From Aquirhabdus parva (GTDB lineage Bacteria; Pseudomonadota; Gammaproteobacteria; Pseudomonadales; Moraxellaceae), in assembly GCF_003351745.1 (NCBI RefSeq), contig NZ_CP031222.1, positions 3,516,207 to 3,580,206 of the forward strand: a stretch of DNA of 64,000 nucleotides. The letters run 5' to 3'. A program made the position numbers and the translations under genes. Every line of letters starts with the position of its first letter. Position 1 is the stretch's first letter. The notes beneath the pieces were generated by a model, which made no database searches, was not told the DNA's origin, and worked only from the letters and a program-made list of their open reading frames with translations. Below, piece after piece: positions 16,757 to 26,114 of the stretch.

Positions 16757-19591
16757 ATGTCATTACACAATCTGCACGACACCCTAAAAACAATCACTTT
16801 AAAGAATGGCGAGAGCAGACAGCTCTTCTCGCTCCCGGCATTGGAAGCCGCAGGTGTGGGGCCGATCTCCAAGCTGCCAGTTTCGATCCGTATTGTCCTT
16901 GAAGCCGTACTGCGTAATGTCGATGGCAAAAAAATTACCGATGAACACGTCAAACAGCTCGCCAATTGGGAACCGCTTGCCAATCGTGTTGAAGAAATTC
17001 CTTTCGTAGTCGCACGTGTAGTGCTGCAAGACTTCACTGGTGTGCCACTACTTGCCGACCTTGCCGCAATGCGTAATGTCGCCGCGCAAATGGGCAAGAA
17101 CCCCAAAGCCATCGAACCGCTGGTGCCTGTTGATCTGGTGGTTGACCACTCCGTGCAAGTGGACTTCTACGGCACCGCAGACTCACTGCGTAAAAACATG
17201 GAATTGGAATTCAAACGCAATAATGAACGCTACCAGTTTATGAAGTGGGGCATGCAAGCCTTTGATACCTTTGGTGTCGTGCCACCCGGATTTGGTATCG
17301 TGCATCAGGTCAATCTGGAATACCTCTTCAACGGCGTACAGAACAAAAATGGCGTGCTCTATCCCGATACACTCGTCGGTACTGACTCTCATACGACCAT
17401 GATCAATGCTGTCGGCGTGGTCGGTTGGGGTGTGGGAGGGATTGAGGCCGAAGCTGGCATGCTCGGTCAGCCAGTCTACTTCCTGACCCCAGATGTGGTG
17501 GGTGTCGAACTTAAAGGCAAACTGCGCGAAGGCGTGACCGCAACCGACTTGGTACTCACCATCACCCAAATGCTGCGTAAAGAAAAAGTGGTCGGTAAAT
17601 TCGTTGAATTTATTGGTGAAGGCACCTCGTCGCTGTCGCTCACGGATCGTGCCACGATTGCCAACATGGCTCCTGAATACGGCGCAACCATGGGCTTCTT
17701 CCCTGTGGATGAAGTGACAGTAGACTATATGCGGGGTACAGGTCGTAAAGAAGAAGACATCGACGCATTTGAGTCATATTTCAAAGCGCAAAATCTATTT
17801 GGGATTCCCAAGGGCGGTGAGATCCATTACAGCAAAAGTCTTGCTCTAAACCTCGATACCATTGTGCCATCACTGGCTGGACCGAAGCGTCCGCAAGATC
17901 GCATCGAACTGCCGAGCATGCAAAAAGACTTCGATCATCTGTTCAGTGCCCCACTGCCTGATAACGGATTCAACAAAAACCAAGGTGATCTGCATAAGCG
18001 CTACACAACCAAGCGTACGCTGCCGCATAACGTCGAAACACCGCATAAATCAGACTATCAAGGCACAATCATTCGCGGTGAAGCCGACATGATTGCCAAT
18101 CGCCCAACCGCAGATGCTGCCGCGCCAGTTGCGCATGCCACCGAACAATACCTTGATCTGGGACATGGTGATGTATTGATTGCGGCGATCACCTCTTGTA
18201 CCAATACCTCAAACCCCAGCGTGTTGATCGGTGCAGGTTTACTGGCGAAAAAAGCCGTCGAAAAAGGTCTACAGGTTAACCCACGGGTCAAAACATCGTT
18301 CGGTCCCGGTTCTCGCGTGGTTCCAGAATATTTAACCGCGGCAGGTCTGCAATCCTCACTGGATAAGCTCGGATTTAACGTTGCGGCTTTCGGTTGTACG
18401 ACCTGTATTGGTAATGCCGGTGATCTGGCTGCAGAGTTCAATGAGTCGATTATCGAAAATGACATCATTGCAGCAGCGGTGCTCTCGGGAAACCGTAATT
18501 TCGAAGCGCGGATTCATCCTAATATCCGCGCCAACTTCCTTGCCTCTCCGCCACTGGTCGTCGCCTTTGCCATTGCAGGCCGAGTCAATATTGATATGAC
18601 CAGAGAACCACTCGGCACAGGCAGCGATGGTCAACCGGTCTATCTCAAAGACATCTGGCCGACGAGTGAAGAGATCAATGCGCTGATCAAATACGCACAA
18701 GATCCTGCTGTCTATCGGGAGAAATACTCCGACTTCACCAAAGACAACGATCTGTGGAACGATATTCAAAGCGCACATGGCGATGTCTACACTTGGCCGA
18801 CTTCGACCTATATTGCCAAGCCGCCATTCTTTGAAAACTTTGCCATGACCCCAAGTCCGGTTAAAGAAATCAAAAACGCCAAAGCCTTGCTGGTGCTTGG
18901 CGACTCGGTCACCACTGACCATATTTCGCCAGCAGGTTCATTCCGTGCAACCACACCAGCGGGTACGTACTTGACTGAACACGGCGTGCAATTGGCCGAC
19001 TTCAATACCTACGGCTCACGCCGCGGTAACCATGACATCATGATTCGCGGTACCTTTGCCAACGTGCGGGTAAAGAACCTGATGCTACCGCTACGCGATG
19101 ATGGTTCTCGCATCGAGGGCGGTTTCACTCTGCTGGATGGCAAACAAACCACGGTCTATGACGCTGCGATGGAGTACATCAAACGCGGCACGGCAACGGT
19201 GGTCTTTGCGGGTGAAGAATACGGTACGGGTTCCAGTCGTGACTGGGCGGCAAAAGGCACGCAATTGCTCGGGGTCAAAGCCGTGATTGCTCGTAGCTTT
19301 GAGCGGATTCACCGCTCAAACTTGGTCGGTATGGGCGTGCTGCCGTTGCAGTTTAAAGGCACGGATTCAATCGAGTCACTGAAGATCAAAGGCGATGAAA
19401 CCTTTGATGTGATCGGTGTCAATGATCATATGACTCCACAATCTGACATCACCTTGAAAGTCACTCGTCCTGATGGCTCCACCTTTGATGTGGTACTGCT
19501 ATCGCGGATAGATACGGCCATCGAAGTGGATTATTTCCGTCATGGCGGCATCCTGCCATTCGTGCTGCGTGAGATCTTAGCCAAAGCTTAA
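16757..19591 (+). CDS. acnA: Aconitate hydratase A
   Basis: Iron-sulfur enzyme of the citrate cycle converting citrate to isocitrate. The 944-aa protein follows the AcnA/IRP layout: swivel domain at the C-terminus, cluster ligands in [13 protein letters not shown] and [10 protein letters not shown], and the substrate-binding stretch GTDSHTTM near the front. Its length fits AcnA better than the shorter methylaconitate-forming AcnD. The ATG at 16757 has GAGG five bases upstream; a start at 16700 would add 19 residues without a ribosome binding site. A single-gene unit with its own terminator. Confidence 0.94.
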   Translation: MSLHNLHDTLKTITLKNGESRQLFSLPALEAAGVGPISKLPVSIRIVLEAVLRNVDGKKITDEHVKQLANWEPLANRVEEIPFVVARVVLQDFTGVPLLADLAAMRNVAAQMGKNPKAIEPLVPVDLVVDHSVQVDFYGTADSLRKNMELEFKRNNERYQFMKWGMQAFDTFGVVPPGFGIVHQVNLEYLFNGVQNKNGVLYPDTLVGTDSHTTMINAVGVVGWGVGGIEAEAGMLGQPVYFLTPDVVGVELKGKLREGVTATDLVLTITQMLRKEKVVGKFVEFIGEGTSSLSLTDRATIANMAPEYGATMGFFPVDEVTVDYMRGTGRKEEDIDAFESYFKAQNLFGIPKGGEIHYSKSLALNLDTIVPSLAGPKRPQDRIELPSMQKDFDHLFSAPLPDNGFNKNQGDLHKRYTTKRTLPHNVETPHKSDYQGTIIRGEADMIANRPTADAAAPVAHATEQYLDLGHGDVLIAAITSCTNTSNPSVLIGAGLLAKKAVEKGLQVNPRVKTSFGPGSRVVPEYLTAAGLQSSLDKLGFNVAAFGCTTCIGNAGDLAAEFNESIIENDIIAAAVLSGNRNFEARIHPNIRANFLASPPLVVAFAIAGRVNIDMTREPLGTGSDGQPVYLKDIWPTSEEINALIKYAQDPAVYREKYSDFTKDNDLWNDIQSAHGDVYTWPTSTYIAKPPFFENFAMTPSPVKEIKNAKALLVLGDSVTTDHISPAGSFRATTPAGTYLTEHGVQLADFNTYGSRRGNHDIMIRGTFANVRVKNLMLPLRDDGSRIEGGFTLLDGKQTTVYDAAMEYIKRGTATVVFAGEEYGTGSSRDWAAKGTQLLGVKAVIARSFERIHRSNLVGMGVLPLQFKGTDSIESLKIKGDETFDVIGVNDHMTPQSDITLKVTRPDGSTFDVVLLSRIDTAIEVDYFRHGGILPFVLREILAKA

Positions 19592-19609
19592 TGTTAATTA
19601 TCTCTAATC

Positions 19610-19637
19610 TTTCCCCCTCTCTAAGAGGGGGAAATTT
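19610..19637 (+). terminator. Terminator after acnA
   Basis: Eleven-base perfect stem TTTCCCCCTCT/AGAGGGGGAAA with loop CTA, then TTTT, 18 bases after the acnA stop. Confidence 0.85.
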
Positions 19638-19646
19638 TATGCTCCA

Positions 19647-20435
19647 TCAGTTGCCTTCAAACTTTGCCGTGGTTCGGTTTTTAAAGGCTTCCACCCCGCG
19701 TTTTGCATCCTTACTCAAGAATAATCGTAGAATCTGCCATTTAATCCGTGACAACGCGGTTCGGCTGCCTTCGGCTTGTGCCAAACGCGTCGATTTTAAA
19801 ATCGCTTGTACACCCAGCGGTGCTTGTGCAGCTATTTTCTGTGCAATCTCAATGGCCGTTTGTAGCTCCTGACCATCTGGCACAACTTGCTGCACCACCC
19901 CCAGTCGATAAGCCTCATGGGCATCAAACCAATCGCCCGTCAGGATATAACGGTAAGCATTATTCAGACCCACCGATTGCGGCCAGCGCACCGTGCCACC
20001 GCCAAAAGGAAATAGTCCACGACTGACTTCGTATTGGGTAAACTTTGCCGACTCGGCTGCCACACTGACCTGACCACTCAGCATCAACTCAATACCGAGT
20101 GTAAAGCAGCGGCCTTGTACAGCAGTCACAATCGGCTTAGGGCACTGCGGTGTACTGACACCCCACGGATCAATCATGCCTCGCGGCACCAAGGGTTTGA
20201 TTAAGCTTTTGGGGAGATATTTAGCGATGGCGGGCATGTCGAGACCCGCGGTAAAATCCTTGCCTTGCGCCCAGACCACGCCGCAGCGCAGCTCGGGATC
20301 CTTTGCCAATTGGGTATAGGCAGCAGCAAGTTCATGAATAAGTTCAGGGGTAAACGCATTCAATTTTTCGGGACGGTTAAAGCCGATGAGCAAGAGATGC
20401 CCACGCTTCTCAACCAAAATATGCGATTGATCCAT
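19647..20435 (-). CDS. Crotonase-family enoyl-CoA hydratase/isomerase
   Basis: A 262-aa member of the crotonase superfamily, acting on CoA thioesters. The oxyanion-hole region is KDFTAGLDMP, and both glutamates expected for a hydratase are present (in LGIELMLS and in YEVSRGLFPFGGG). The last 30 residues (KWQILRLFLSKDAKRGVEAF) match the usual trimerisation tail. The exact substrate is unknown. It is the last gene of a four-gene minus-strand unit with two SDR proteins and an AraC-type regulator, suggesting a CoA-linked degradation route. Confidence 0.85.
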   Translation of the reverse strand: MDQSHILVEKRGHLLLIGFNRPEKLNAFTPELIHELAAAYTQLAKDPELRCGVVWAQGKDFTAGLDMPAIAKYLPKSLIKPLVPRGMIDPWGVSTPQCPKPIVTAVQGRCFTLGIELMLSGQVSVAAESAKFTQYEVSRGLFPFGGGTVRWPQSVGLNNAYRYILTGDWFDAHEAYRLGVVQQVVPDGQELQTAIEIAQKIAAQAPLGVQAILKSTRLAQAEGSRTALSRIKWQILRLFLSKDAKRGVEAFKNRTTAKFEGN

Positions 20436-20479
20436 GACATGATCTCCTTGATCTTAAAGTAGACAAAACCATTCGCTCT

Positions 20480-21565
20480 TTAACCTATCAAGCAGTCTTC
20501 TTCATTTTTGTCTGGCTGCATAGGATGTTTACGTAAGTCACCGGGTGTACGCCCCGTAGCCTGTTTAAAAGCACGCGTAAACGCCGCCTGACTGCTAAAA
20601 CCCAGTTGCTGCGCCACTTTGCTGAGGGGCAACTCACCACTGGTCAGCAGCCACTCAGCCCGCTCCATGCGCACACTTTTGGTCAGTTCCAGCAAAGAGG
20701 ATTCCTCTTCACTAAGGCGCCTCGCCAATGTGCGTACCGACATCGACAATTGACTGGCGATCTCAGCAGCATCCAACTGCTGCCCATGAATAATCCCTTG
20801 CGTCAGTAAACGTTGTACTCGCTGGGTCAATGGTCTGGCTTGTGGGATGCTCTTTAGTTGGCGAGAGAGCGTGGTCAGCAGCATGTCATGGGTAATGCGA
20901 TTATGCGTCAACAAAGGCTGATTTAAGATGCTACGGCTGATGGTAAAACCATTACGGGCACTACCAAACTGCACCGGCTTACCAAAAAAGTGTTCATAAG
21001 CCTCCAGATTTTCAGTGCGTATATGGGTCAGCTGCACCTGAGTATCTTTTCGGACCTGAGGGCGAGCATGCAACTGCGTGCCACTCACAAACTCTGTCAT
21101 GCGAGCAAAGCCTGCAATAACGAACTCCATCTGCACTTCGTCAAACGGTGAACCAAACTCTTGTAATCGCTTGATATAGACGCGCGACTCATGGTGCAAG
21201 TCCTCACGGTGCAGCTCCATGGAAGGCATCAACAGAGGAAAGAACTCAATCGCAACATTCAGCGCATCCCCAAGCGTTGCCGAAGTAAGTGCAGCGATAC
21301 CGACTAAGCCATGAGCCGTGGGTGGAAAATGAGCCAGCAATTGCAAAAAATGCGGCTCTCCCGGCAGCATATATTCAGATCCCAACTGCATGGCCGTTTT
21401 AAACTGGGCCAGCGTCAGATACTGATTGGGATCGACCAGATCTTCAGGGGTGAGCCCCATTCGCTCAAAATATTGCGCTTCATTGCCCTGACGAGCACGA
21501 ATCAGCGACAGCGTCAGCTCGGCATGAGACACGGGAAACAAAAACTCTCGAGTCGTCTTACGCAT
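20480..21565 (-). CDS. AraC-family transcriptional regulator (OruR/ArgR-like N-terminus)
   Basis: A 361-aa regulator with an N-terminal arabinose-binding-like sensor domain of the type found with lipid and aromatic regulators (AHGLVGIAALTSATLGDAL; FGSPFDEVQMEFVIAGF), and a C-terminal double helix-turn-helix (AEIASQLSMSVRTLARRL and LSKVAQQLGFSSQAAFTRAF). It lies between the SDR pair and the crotonase gene on the same strand, with gaps of 37 and 44 bases, so it probably controls them. The ribosome binding site is poor: the AGG is almost against the ATG. Confidence 0.88.
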   Translation of the reverse strand: MRKTTREFLFPVSHAELTLSLIRARQGNEAQYFERMGLTPEDLVDPNQYLTLAQFKTAMQLGSEYMLPGEPHFLQLLAHFPPTAHGLVGIAALTSATLGDALNVAIEFFPLLMPSMELHREDLHHESRVYIKRLQEFGSPFDEVQMEFVIAGFARMTEFVSGTQLHARPQVRKDTQVQLTHIRTENLEAYEHFFGKPVQFGSARNGFTISRSILNQPLLTHNRITHDMLLTTLSRQLKSIPQARPLTQRVQRLLTQGIIHGQQLDAAEIASQLSMSVRTLARRLSEEESSLLELTKSVRMERAEWLLTSGELPLSKVAQQLGFSSQAAFTRAFKQATGRTPGDLRKHPMQPDKNEEDCLIG

Positions 21566-21602
21566 ACCTGTTACATCCCATTTTCATTTCACGCATGACA
21601 AG

Positions 21603-22367
21603 TCACCATGCCGCAGAACTTGGACGCAGTTCAAGCTCTTGCGTCCATGCTTCTTTCGCTTGGGTATGGATCTGCCAACACGTCGAGGCTACCGCTTGTG
21701 CAAATCGCTCAGCGGGTTCTCCGCTCACATCCCCTTCATCCAGCAAAATATGCGCGATGTGAACGCCTTGTGGGTCAAACTCTCGCGCCATAGACTGGGC
21801 CAAAGCACGCACTCCGGCTTTCACCGCCCCAAAACCACTGAAGTTCGGCTGGCTGTGGATCGCATCGATTGCGTCAACAAAAATAATCGTTGCGGAGCGC
21901 TGAAGCTTACGCTTTGAGCGATGAAGTAACATCGCTTTCAATGCTGTCTGGCCGATCACAAAGGCACTCAACCCATGCACACGCCACAAAGACTCTAATT
22001 CCTTCGGGGTCATCGTCAATGTGGCAATCGAAGTCGATCGTGTTGGCGCATGAACAATCCATTCTGGCACTAAACCCGCAACCGCCAGATCAGTAAATAA
22101 TGATTGCACCGCATCCACCGAACAGATATCCAGACGGACTGCATAAATACTCGGTAGATCAATTTCAAATGCAGGTATCGCACACGTTGCCTTAGGCACA
22201 TCCGGATCATGAATCACGCGATAGGTAACCAAACCCGAGCGAATAGCCTGCGCACAGAGTGCAGAAACCACTGCGGAATCCTGATCCAAATCCACAATCA
22301 CAGCACAACCCCGTGCGAACTTGGACTTGCTAGAGAAAATGCTTGGTAAGGAGATTTTAAAGGTCAT
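21603..22367 (-). CDS. Degenerate SDR-like protein, sister of the preceding SDR
   Basis: A 254-aa protein with a Rossmann/SDR outline but without the expected catalytic parts. The Gly-rich cofactor loop is replaced by CAVIVDLDQDSAVVS, and the YxxxK site reads FGAVK (Phe for Tyr). Shared signatures with the upstream gene are QSMAREFDPQGVHIAHILLDEGDV and the C-terminal EAWTQELELRP. It was probably made by tandem duplication and has lost dehydrogenase activity; it could be a partner subunit. Its start overlaps the upstream stop by one base. Confidence 0.75.
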   Translation of the reverse strand: MTFKISLPSIFSSKSKFARGCAVIVDLDQDSAVVSALCAQAIRSGLVTYRVIHDPDVPKATCAIPAFEIDLPSIYAVRLDICSVDAVQSLFTDLAVAGLVPEWIVHAPTRSTSIATLTMTPKELESLWRVHGLSAFVIGQTALKAMLLHRSKRKLQRSATIIFVDAIDAIHSQPNFSGFGAVKAGVRALAQSMAREFDPQGVHIAHILLDEGDVSGEPAERFAQAVASTCWQIHTQAKEAWTQELELRPSSAAW

Positions 22368-23155
22368 TAGAACTTCTCCTTAAATGGACGTAAATCCAGC
22401 TCATGCGTCCACGCCTCAATCGGCTGCTGATGCAGATGCCAATAGTTCTCAGCAATCGCTTCAGGTTTGAGACTACCGGATGCCCCCTTGATCAAGGTTC
22501 GAACTACACGACCAACGCCAAAACCAAGTTGATTGATCCGATCGCCATCTACTGCGCCATCAATCACGACATGTGCCACATGCAGCCCTTGCCCAGCAAA
22601 CTCACGCGCCAGACTCTGGGCAAAATTGCGTAAGCTCGCCTTGCCTGCAGCAAATGCGGCGAACATCGGTTTACCTCGCAGTGAGGCCGATGCCCCGGTG
22701 AAAATGAGTGTACCGTGACCTTGCGGCAACATACGACGTACGGCTTCTTGTCCCACCAGCGCACCCGCCAGAAATGTAGTGCGCCAGAGATGCTCATAAA
22801 AGCTGGCTTCTGTATGCAAAAACCGCGATGGGGTATTGCCACCCACATTGTGCACAACCAGTTCAGGGACTCGCTGCTCATCGGCAATATGCTGGAATAA
22901 CGCAGTGACCTCAGCAGGCTTCGTACTATCAATCACATACGCGGAGGCTTGCCCACCTTGTTTGATAATTTGTGCCACAACCTGCTCAATCTTGCTCGCG
23001 GTGCGACCCGCCACATACACGTGTAATCCCGCTTTGGCACTGCGTAAGCAGACCGCCCCGCCTATGCCCTGCACTGCACCCACGCCGATCACGACAGCGC
23101 ATGGCGTCATACTAATGTATTGATTAGTCAAATTTTCTATATTTGAAGAAGCCAT
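22367..23155 (-). CDS. SDR-family NAD(P)-type oxidoreductase-like protein
   Basis: First gene of the unit; 262 aa. The cofactor loop GVGAVQGIGGA and the NAG-equivalent HNVGG are intact, but the catalytic Tyr of YxxxK is Phe (FAAGK). A known SDR subgroup has this substitution, so enzyme activity is uncertain. The C-terminus EAWTHELDLRPF matches the downstream sister gene. The ATG at 23155 has a weak ribosome binding site, but the internal Met16 has none. Confidence 0.82.
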   Translation of the reverse strand: MASSNIENLTNQYISMTPCAVVIGVGAVQGIGGAVCLRSAKAGLHVYVAGRTASKIEQVVAQIIKQGGQASAYVIDSTKPAEVTALFQHIADEQRVPELVVHNVGGNTPSRFLHTEASFYEHLWRTTFLAGALVGQEAVRRMLPQGHGTLIFTGASASLRGKPMFAAFAAGKASLRNFAQSLAREFAGQGLHVAHVVIDGAVDGDRINQLGFGVGRVVRTLIKGASGSLKPEAIAENYWHLHQQPIEAWTHELDLRPFKEKF

Positions 23156-23485
23156 ATCATGTTCTATCCTGCATCCCGATGTGACGCCATGCTAATCGAT
23201 AAGGAATGATTATTTTCATTAAGTTCTTATTTGGAACTTTAGTATATTATGATGGGGACCACAAGCTGAATATATGCCGATGTCCATCAAGCAGCAATGT
23301 TTTGGCAGACAAAGGTAAGTGATGGCACACGAAGTCTAAACATTTCACCAGAAGTGAAACGTGGGTTTCGTCCCCGCTGCAGAGAATGCTTCACACGCTG
23401 GCTTTGGTGGTTTAAAGTCAGCCACGGACATTGATGCCCCCTTTATCCTTAAAACACTGATTAAAACCTCACAGGACTACCGAGC
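23156..23485. promoter_or_regulatory. Divergent promoter region between the SDR operon and the GST gene
   Basis: 330 bases without a gene, holding two clean inverted repeats: AAGTTC-N7-GAACTT (23221-23239) and TTTCAC-N5-GTGAAA (23343-23359). Both have spacing suited to dimeric regulators; the AraC-type protein in the operon is a possible ligand. TATATT-like stretches near 23244 could be part of a promoter. Confidence 0.45.
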
Positions 23486-24163
23486 ATGAGCCAAAATATT
23501 GTTCTTCATCAGTGGGAAATTTCCCCTTTTTGCCGTAAGACGGCATTGACGCTCGACCACAAAGGATTGGCTTATGAAAAACTCGACTATAACGGCTTCT
23601 TGGGTGCCAAAGTTGTTAGCCTAAGTCGCGCCGGGAAATTACCCGTGCTGGATATCGATGGCAAGCGTATTCAAGACAGCACCCGCATCGCACGTTACCT
23701 TGATGAGCACTACCCAGAGCACCCGCTCTACCCTGTTGATCCCATTGAAAATGCACAGGCTGCCGTTTGGGAAGATTGGGCTGATGAATCGCTATATTGG
23801 TTTGAGGTGTACTTCCGCTATATCGACAATAACGCCATGGAGCAAGTGCTCGATATCGTCTGCGCAGGGCGACCCAAGTATGAACGCATCGCGATTAAGG
23901 CTGCGCTGAAAGTCGATTTCGCCTTAAAACTCCGTATGCAAGGCCTAGGCAGACTGAGCTACGACGATATCGTGGCTGAATTTACTCTACATCTGGATCG
24001 GATAGAGGCGGTACTCGCGCGCCAAGATTGGCTGGTTGGATCTGAACGGAGTATCGCGGATATTGCCGTGGGTGCACAACTGGCTGAAGTTGTCCGTACC
24101 AGCCAACTGCGTGATGTGATTTTGGCGAGACCTAACCTTGGAAAATGGTTAAAGCGCATTTAA
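23486..24163 (+). CDS. Glutathione S-transferase family protein
   Basis: A 225-aa protein. The N-terminal thioredoxin fold has SPFCRK at the active-site loop, then the cis-proline GKLPVLDIDGK and QDSTRIARYLDEHY, which binds the gamma-glutamyl part of glutathione. The all-helical C-terminal domain ends in LGKWLKRI, with SIADIAVGAQL as the N-capping box. AGGA lies nine bases before the ATG. It is divergent from the SDR operon, and substrate is unknown. Confidence 0.88.
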   Translation: MSQNIVLHQWEISPFCRKTALTLDHKGLAYEKLDYNGFLGAKVVSLSRAGKLPVLDIDGKRIQDSTRIARYLDEHYPEHPLYPVDPIENAQAAVWEDWADESLYWFEVYFRYIDNNAMEQVLDIVCAGRPKYERIAIKAALKVDFALKLRMQGLGRLSYDDIVAEFTLHLDRIEAVLARQDWLVGSERSIADIAVGAQLAEVVRTSQLRDVILARPNLGKWLKRI

Positions 24164-24332
24164 TATAAATAGTTACGATAAATAACATTCAATGACGGTC
24201 ATCAAGATCATGACCAAAAATTGGCAGACTTCGCCTATACATGGCGACACAAGCTAATCAAGATTCGTTGTAATGGCTATATTCAGCGCATTCTAGAAAT
24301 TATCATCTCGATAATACCAGATCGCTTCCGGC

Positions 24333-24370
24333 ATCATGATTCAAGCAAGAAAACTCGCTTGAATCATGAT
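24333..24370. repeat. Strong 14-base stem-loop upstream of the PF10118 gene
   Basis: Perfect arms ATCATGATTCAAGC and GCTTGAATCATGAT around AAGAAAACTC, ending 32 bases before the next start codon. No T-run follows, so it is not a standard terminator. It may be an operator or an RNA structure in the leader. Confidence 0.6.
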
Positions 24371-24402
24371 CAAGCCGACTCCTTATCCTTGTGAGGTTAG
24401 CC

Positions 24403-25266
24403 ATGACTGCCATGTTCTCGCACCAAATTGAAGTCCGTAGCCATCTGGATTTTCAGTTGAATGAAGTCCCTAGATTTTGGTTCGACAATAATCCCTATGC
24501 CACCCGCCTATTTGATTCAATCTCGATGCTATTTCCAGTCGGTGAGCGCTTCTTTATCAGCAGTATCCGTCCGTATCGCGCGCAGATTCAAGACCCGGCC
24601 CTTGCCGAATCCGTCGCTGACTTCTGCAAACAAGAAGGTCAGCATGGTATCCAGCATACGCTCTATAACGACCTCTTGATTCAGCAAGGCACCCCCACTG
24701 CAGAAATCATTGATAAATTTTCAGAGCGTTTGGAAGAGATTAAGAAAGCTGCACCACTGGAAATGCATCTGGCGACTACCGCTGCGCTTGAACACATGAC
24801 CGCCTTAATGGCTGAAGCCATGTTTAGTCGTCCTGAAATTATGGCCAATGCCCACCCGAATATGCGTGCGCTATTGGCTTGGCATGCGATTGAAGAAATG
24901 GAACATCGTGCCGTCGCGTTTGATGTGCTGACCAAAGTCGTCAAAACCAGCTATCGCAAGCGGGTACTGGCGATGACCATGGTTGTCCCCCGTTTCTGGC
25001 GAGATGCACTGGTGCATACCGATCAAATGCTAAAAGCCGATGGCTTTAGCCGTCTGGAGCGTCTGAATATGGCGCGCAAAACCTTGCCGTTGTTTTTTGG
25101 ACGCAAAGGTATTCTGACCGCGGTATCCAATGAGTTCTTTCAATACTACCGCCGTGACTTCCACCCCAATGATATCCCCGTCCTCAAACACTATCCGCGT
25201 TGGTTATCTGCGTTTGAAGCCAGTGGTGATCCGATCTATGCCTCACAGCAGATGTATGCAAATTAA
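24403..25266 (+). CDS. PF10118-type predicted metal-dependent hydrolase
   Basis: A 287-aa protein of the PF10118 family, predicted to be ferritin-like and metal-binding; the reaction is unknown. Conserved acidic/His motifs are EGQHGIQH, AALEHMTA and HAIEEMEHRAVAFDV, which would form a di-metal site in a helical bundle. The start ATG at 24403 has GAGG six bases upstream. A paralogue is encoded at 62603-63478 in this window. It stands alone between a strong stem-loop and a terminator. Confidence 0.82.
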   Translation: MTAMFSHQIEVRSHLDFQLNEVPRFWFDNNPYATRLFDSISMLFPVGERFFISSIRPYRAQIQDPALAESVADFCKQEGQHGIQHTLYNDLLIQQGTPTAEIIDKFSERLEEIKKAAPLEMHLATTAALEHMTALMAEAMFSRPEIMANAHPNMRALLAWHAIEEMEHRAVAFDVLTKVVKTSYRKRVLAMTMVVPRFWRDALVHTDQMLKADGFSRLERLNMARKTLPLFFGRKGILTAVSNEFFQYYRRDFHPNDIPVLKHYPRWLSAFEASGDPIYASQQMYAN

Positions 25267-25295
25267 ACCCTGCCATTCATGCTGATCAACACGCA

Positions 25296-25332
25296 TAAAA
25301 AACGGTGAGTCATCAAGACTCACCGTTTTTTT
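25296..25332. terminator. Bidirectional terminator
   Basis: A-run, perfect ten-base stem ACGGTGAGTC/GACTCACCGT with loop ATCAA, T-run. Serves the PF10118 gene and the convergent azoR. Confidence 0.9.
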
Positions 25333-25370
25333 GAAGATCACATCGCAGTGATATCGAACTTCAATAAAGC

Positions 25371-25949
25371 TCAGCTTGCTTTCGCTAGGCTTGGGATAGC
25401 CGCATGCGCCGCAGCCAAGGCATCAGTACGATGTTGTGGCGAGTAAGCAATGCCTTCTGCACGGATAAACTGCACATCAGTCACGCCGATAAATGCAAAA
25501 ATCTGTTTCAGGTATTTTTCCTGAAAATCCGCTGGGCTATCTTCCCCAAAGGCACTACCACGACCACTGGCGATGATCACTTTTTTGCCCGTCACTAAAC
25601 CTTTAGGACCCGCTTCGCTATAGCTGAAGGTACGACCTGCAACGAGCACACGGTCTACCCATGCTTTCAAGGTTGAAGGAATACCAAAGTTGTACATTGG
25701 TGCACCGAGCACCAGGATGTCTGTATCTAAAAACTGCTGGAGTACGGCTTCTGCTGCCGCAGCTTCTGCAGCGTCTACTTTTGCCAAACTTGCACCAGTC
25801 AAATGCGGTACAGGATCTTTGTCCAAATCACGATGCGTAATGGTGAGGTTTGGAACGGCTTTGTTTAAATCAGCAACAATCGCTGCGGTCAACTCACGTG
25901 TAACTGAATGATCGCCGAGTGCACTTGAATCGATATGTAATACTTTCAT
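25371..25949 (-). CDS. azoR: FMN-dependent NADH azoreductase
   Basis: Homodimeric flavin enzyme (192 aa) that reduces quinones and azo compounds by two-electron steps. The flavodoxin-like fold shows the AzoR pattern: VLHIDSSALGDHSVTR at the phosphate-binding loop, PMYNFGIPSTLKAWVDRV, and GRTFSYSEAGPKGLVTGKK. It is divergent from a LysR-type regulator, a typical control arrangement for this gene. Confidence 0.9.
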   Translation of the reverse strand: MKVLHIDSSALGDHSVTRELTAAIVADLNKAVPNLTITHRDLDKDPVPHLTGASLAKVDAAEAAAAEAVLQQFLDTDILVLGAPMYNFGIPSTLKAWVDRVLVAGRTFSYSEAGPKGLVTGKKVIIASGRGSAFGEDSPADFQEKYLKQIFAFIGVTDVQFIRAEGIAYSPQHRTDALAAAHAAIPSLAKAS

Positions 25950-25993
25950 GGAAATCTCTATATTCTGGTTTACGGAAGTACCGCGTTGGAGTC

Positions 25994-26022
25994 ACTATAA
26001 TCGTTTGATTAATGCTATCCAA
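25994..26022 (-). promoter_or_regulatory. azoR: Likely azoR promoter
   Basis: On the minus strand: TTGGAT, 17 bases, TATAGT. The -10 ends about 45 bases before the azoR ATG. Confidence 0.6.
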
Positions 26023-26114
26023 TACCCTAAAATAAGACGAACTGTTGCAATAATAGAACAACATTACCTTATAGCCTCAACCCTACAATTTCTGCATACG
26101 GTTTGGAGTTTCTT

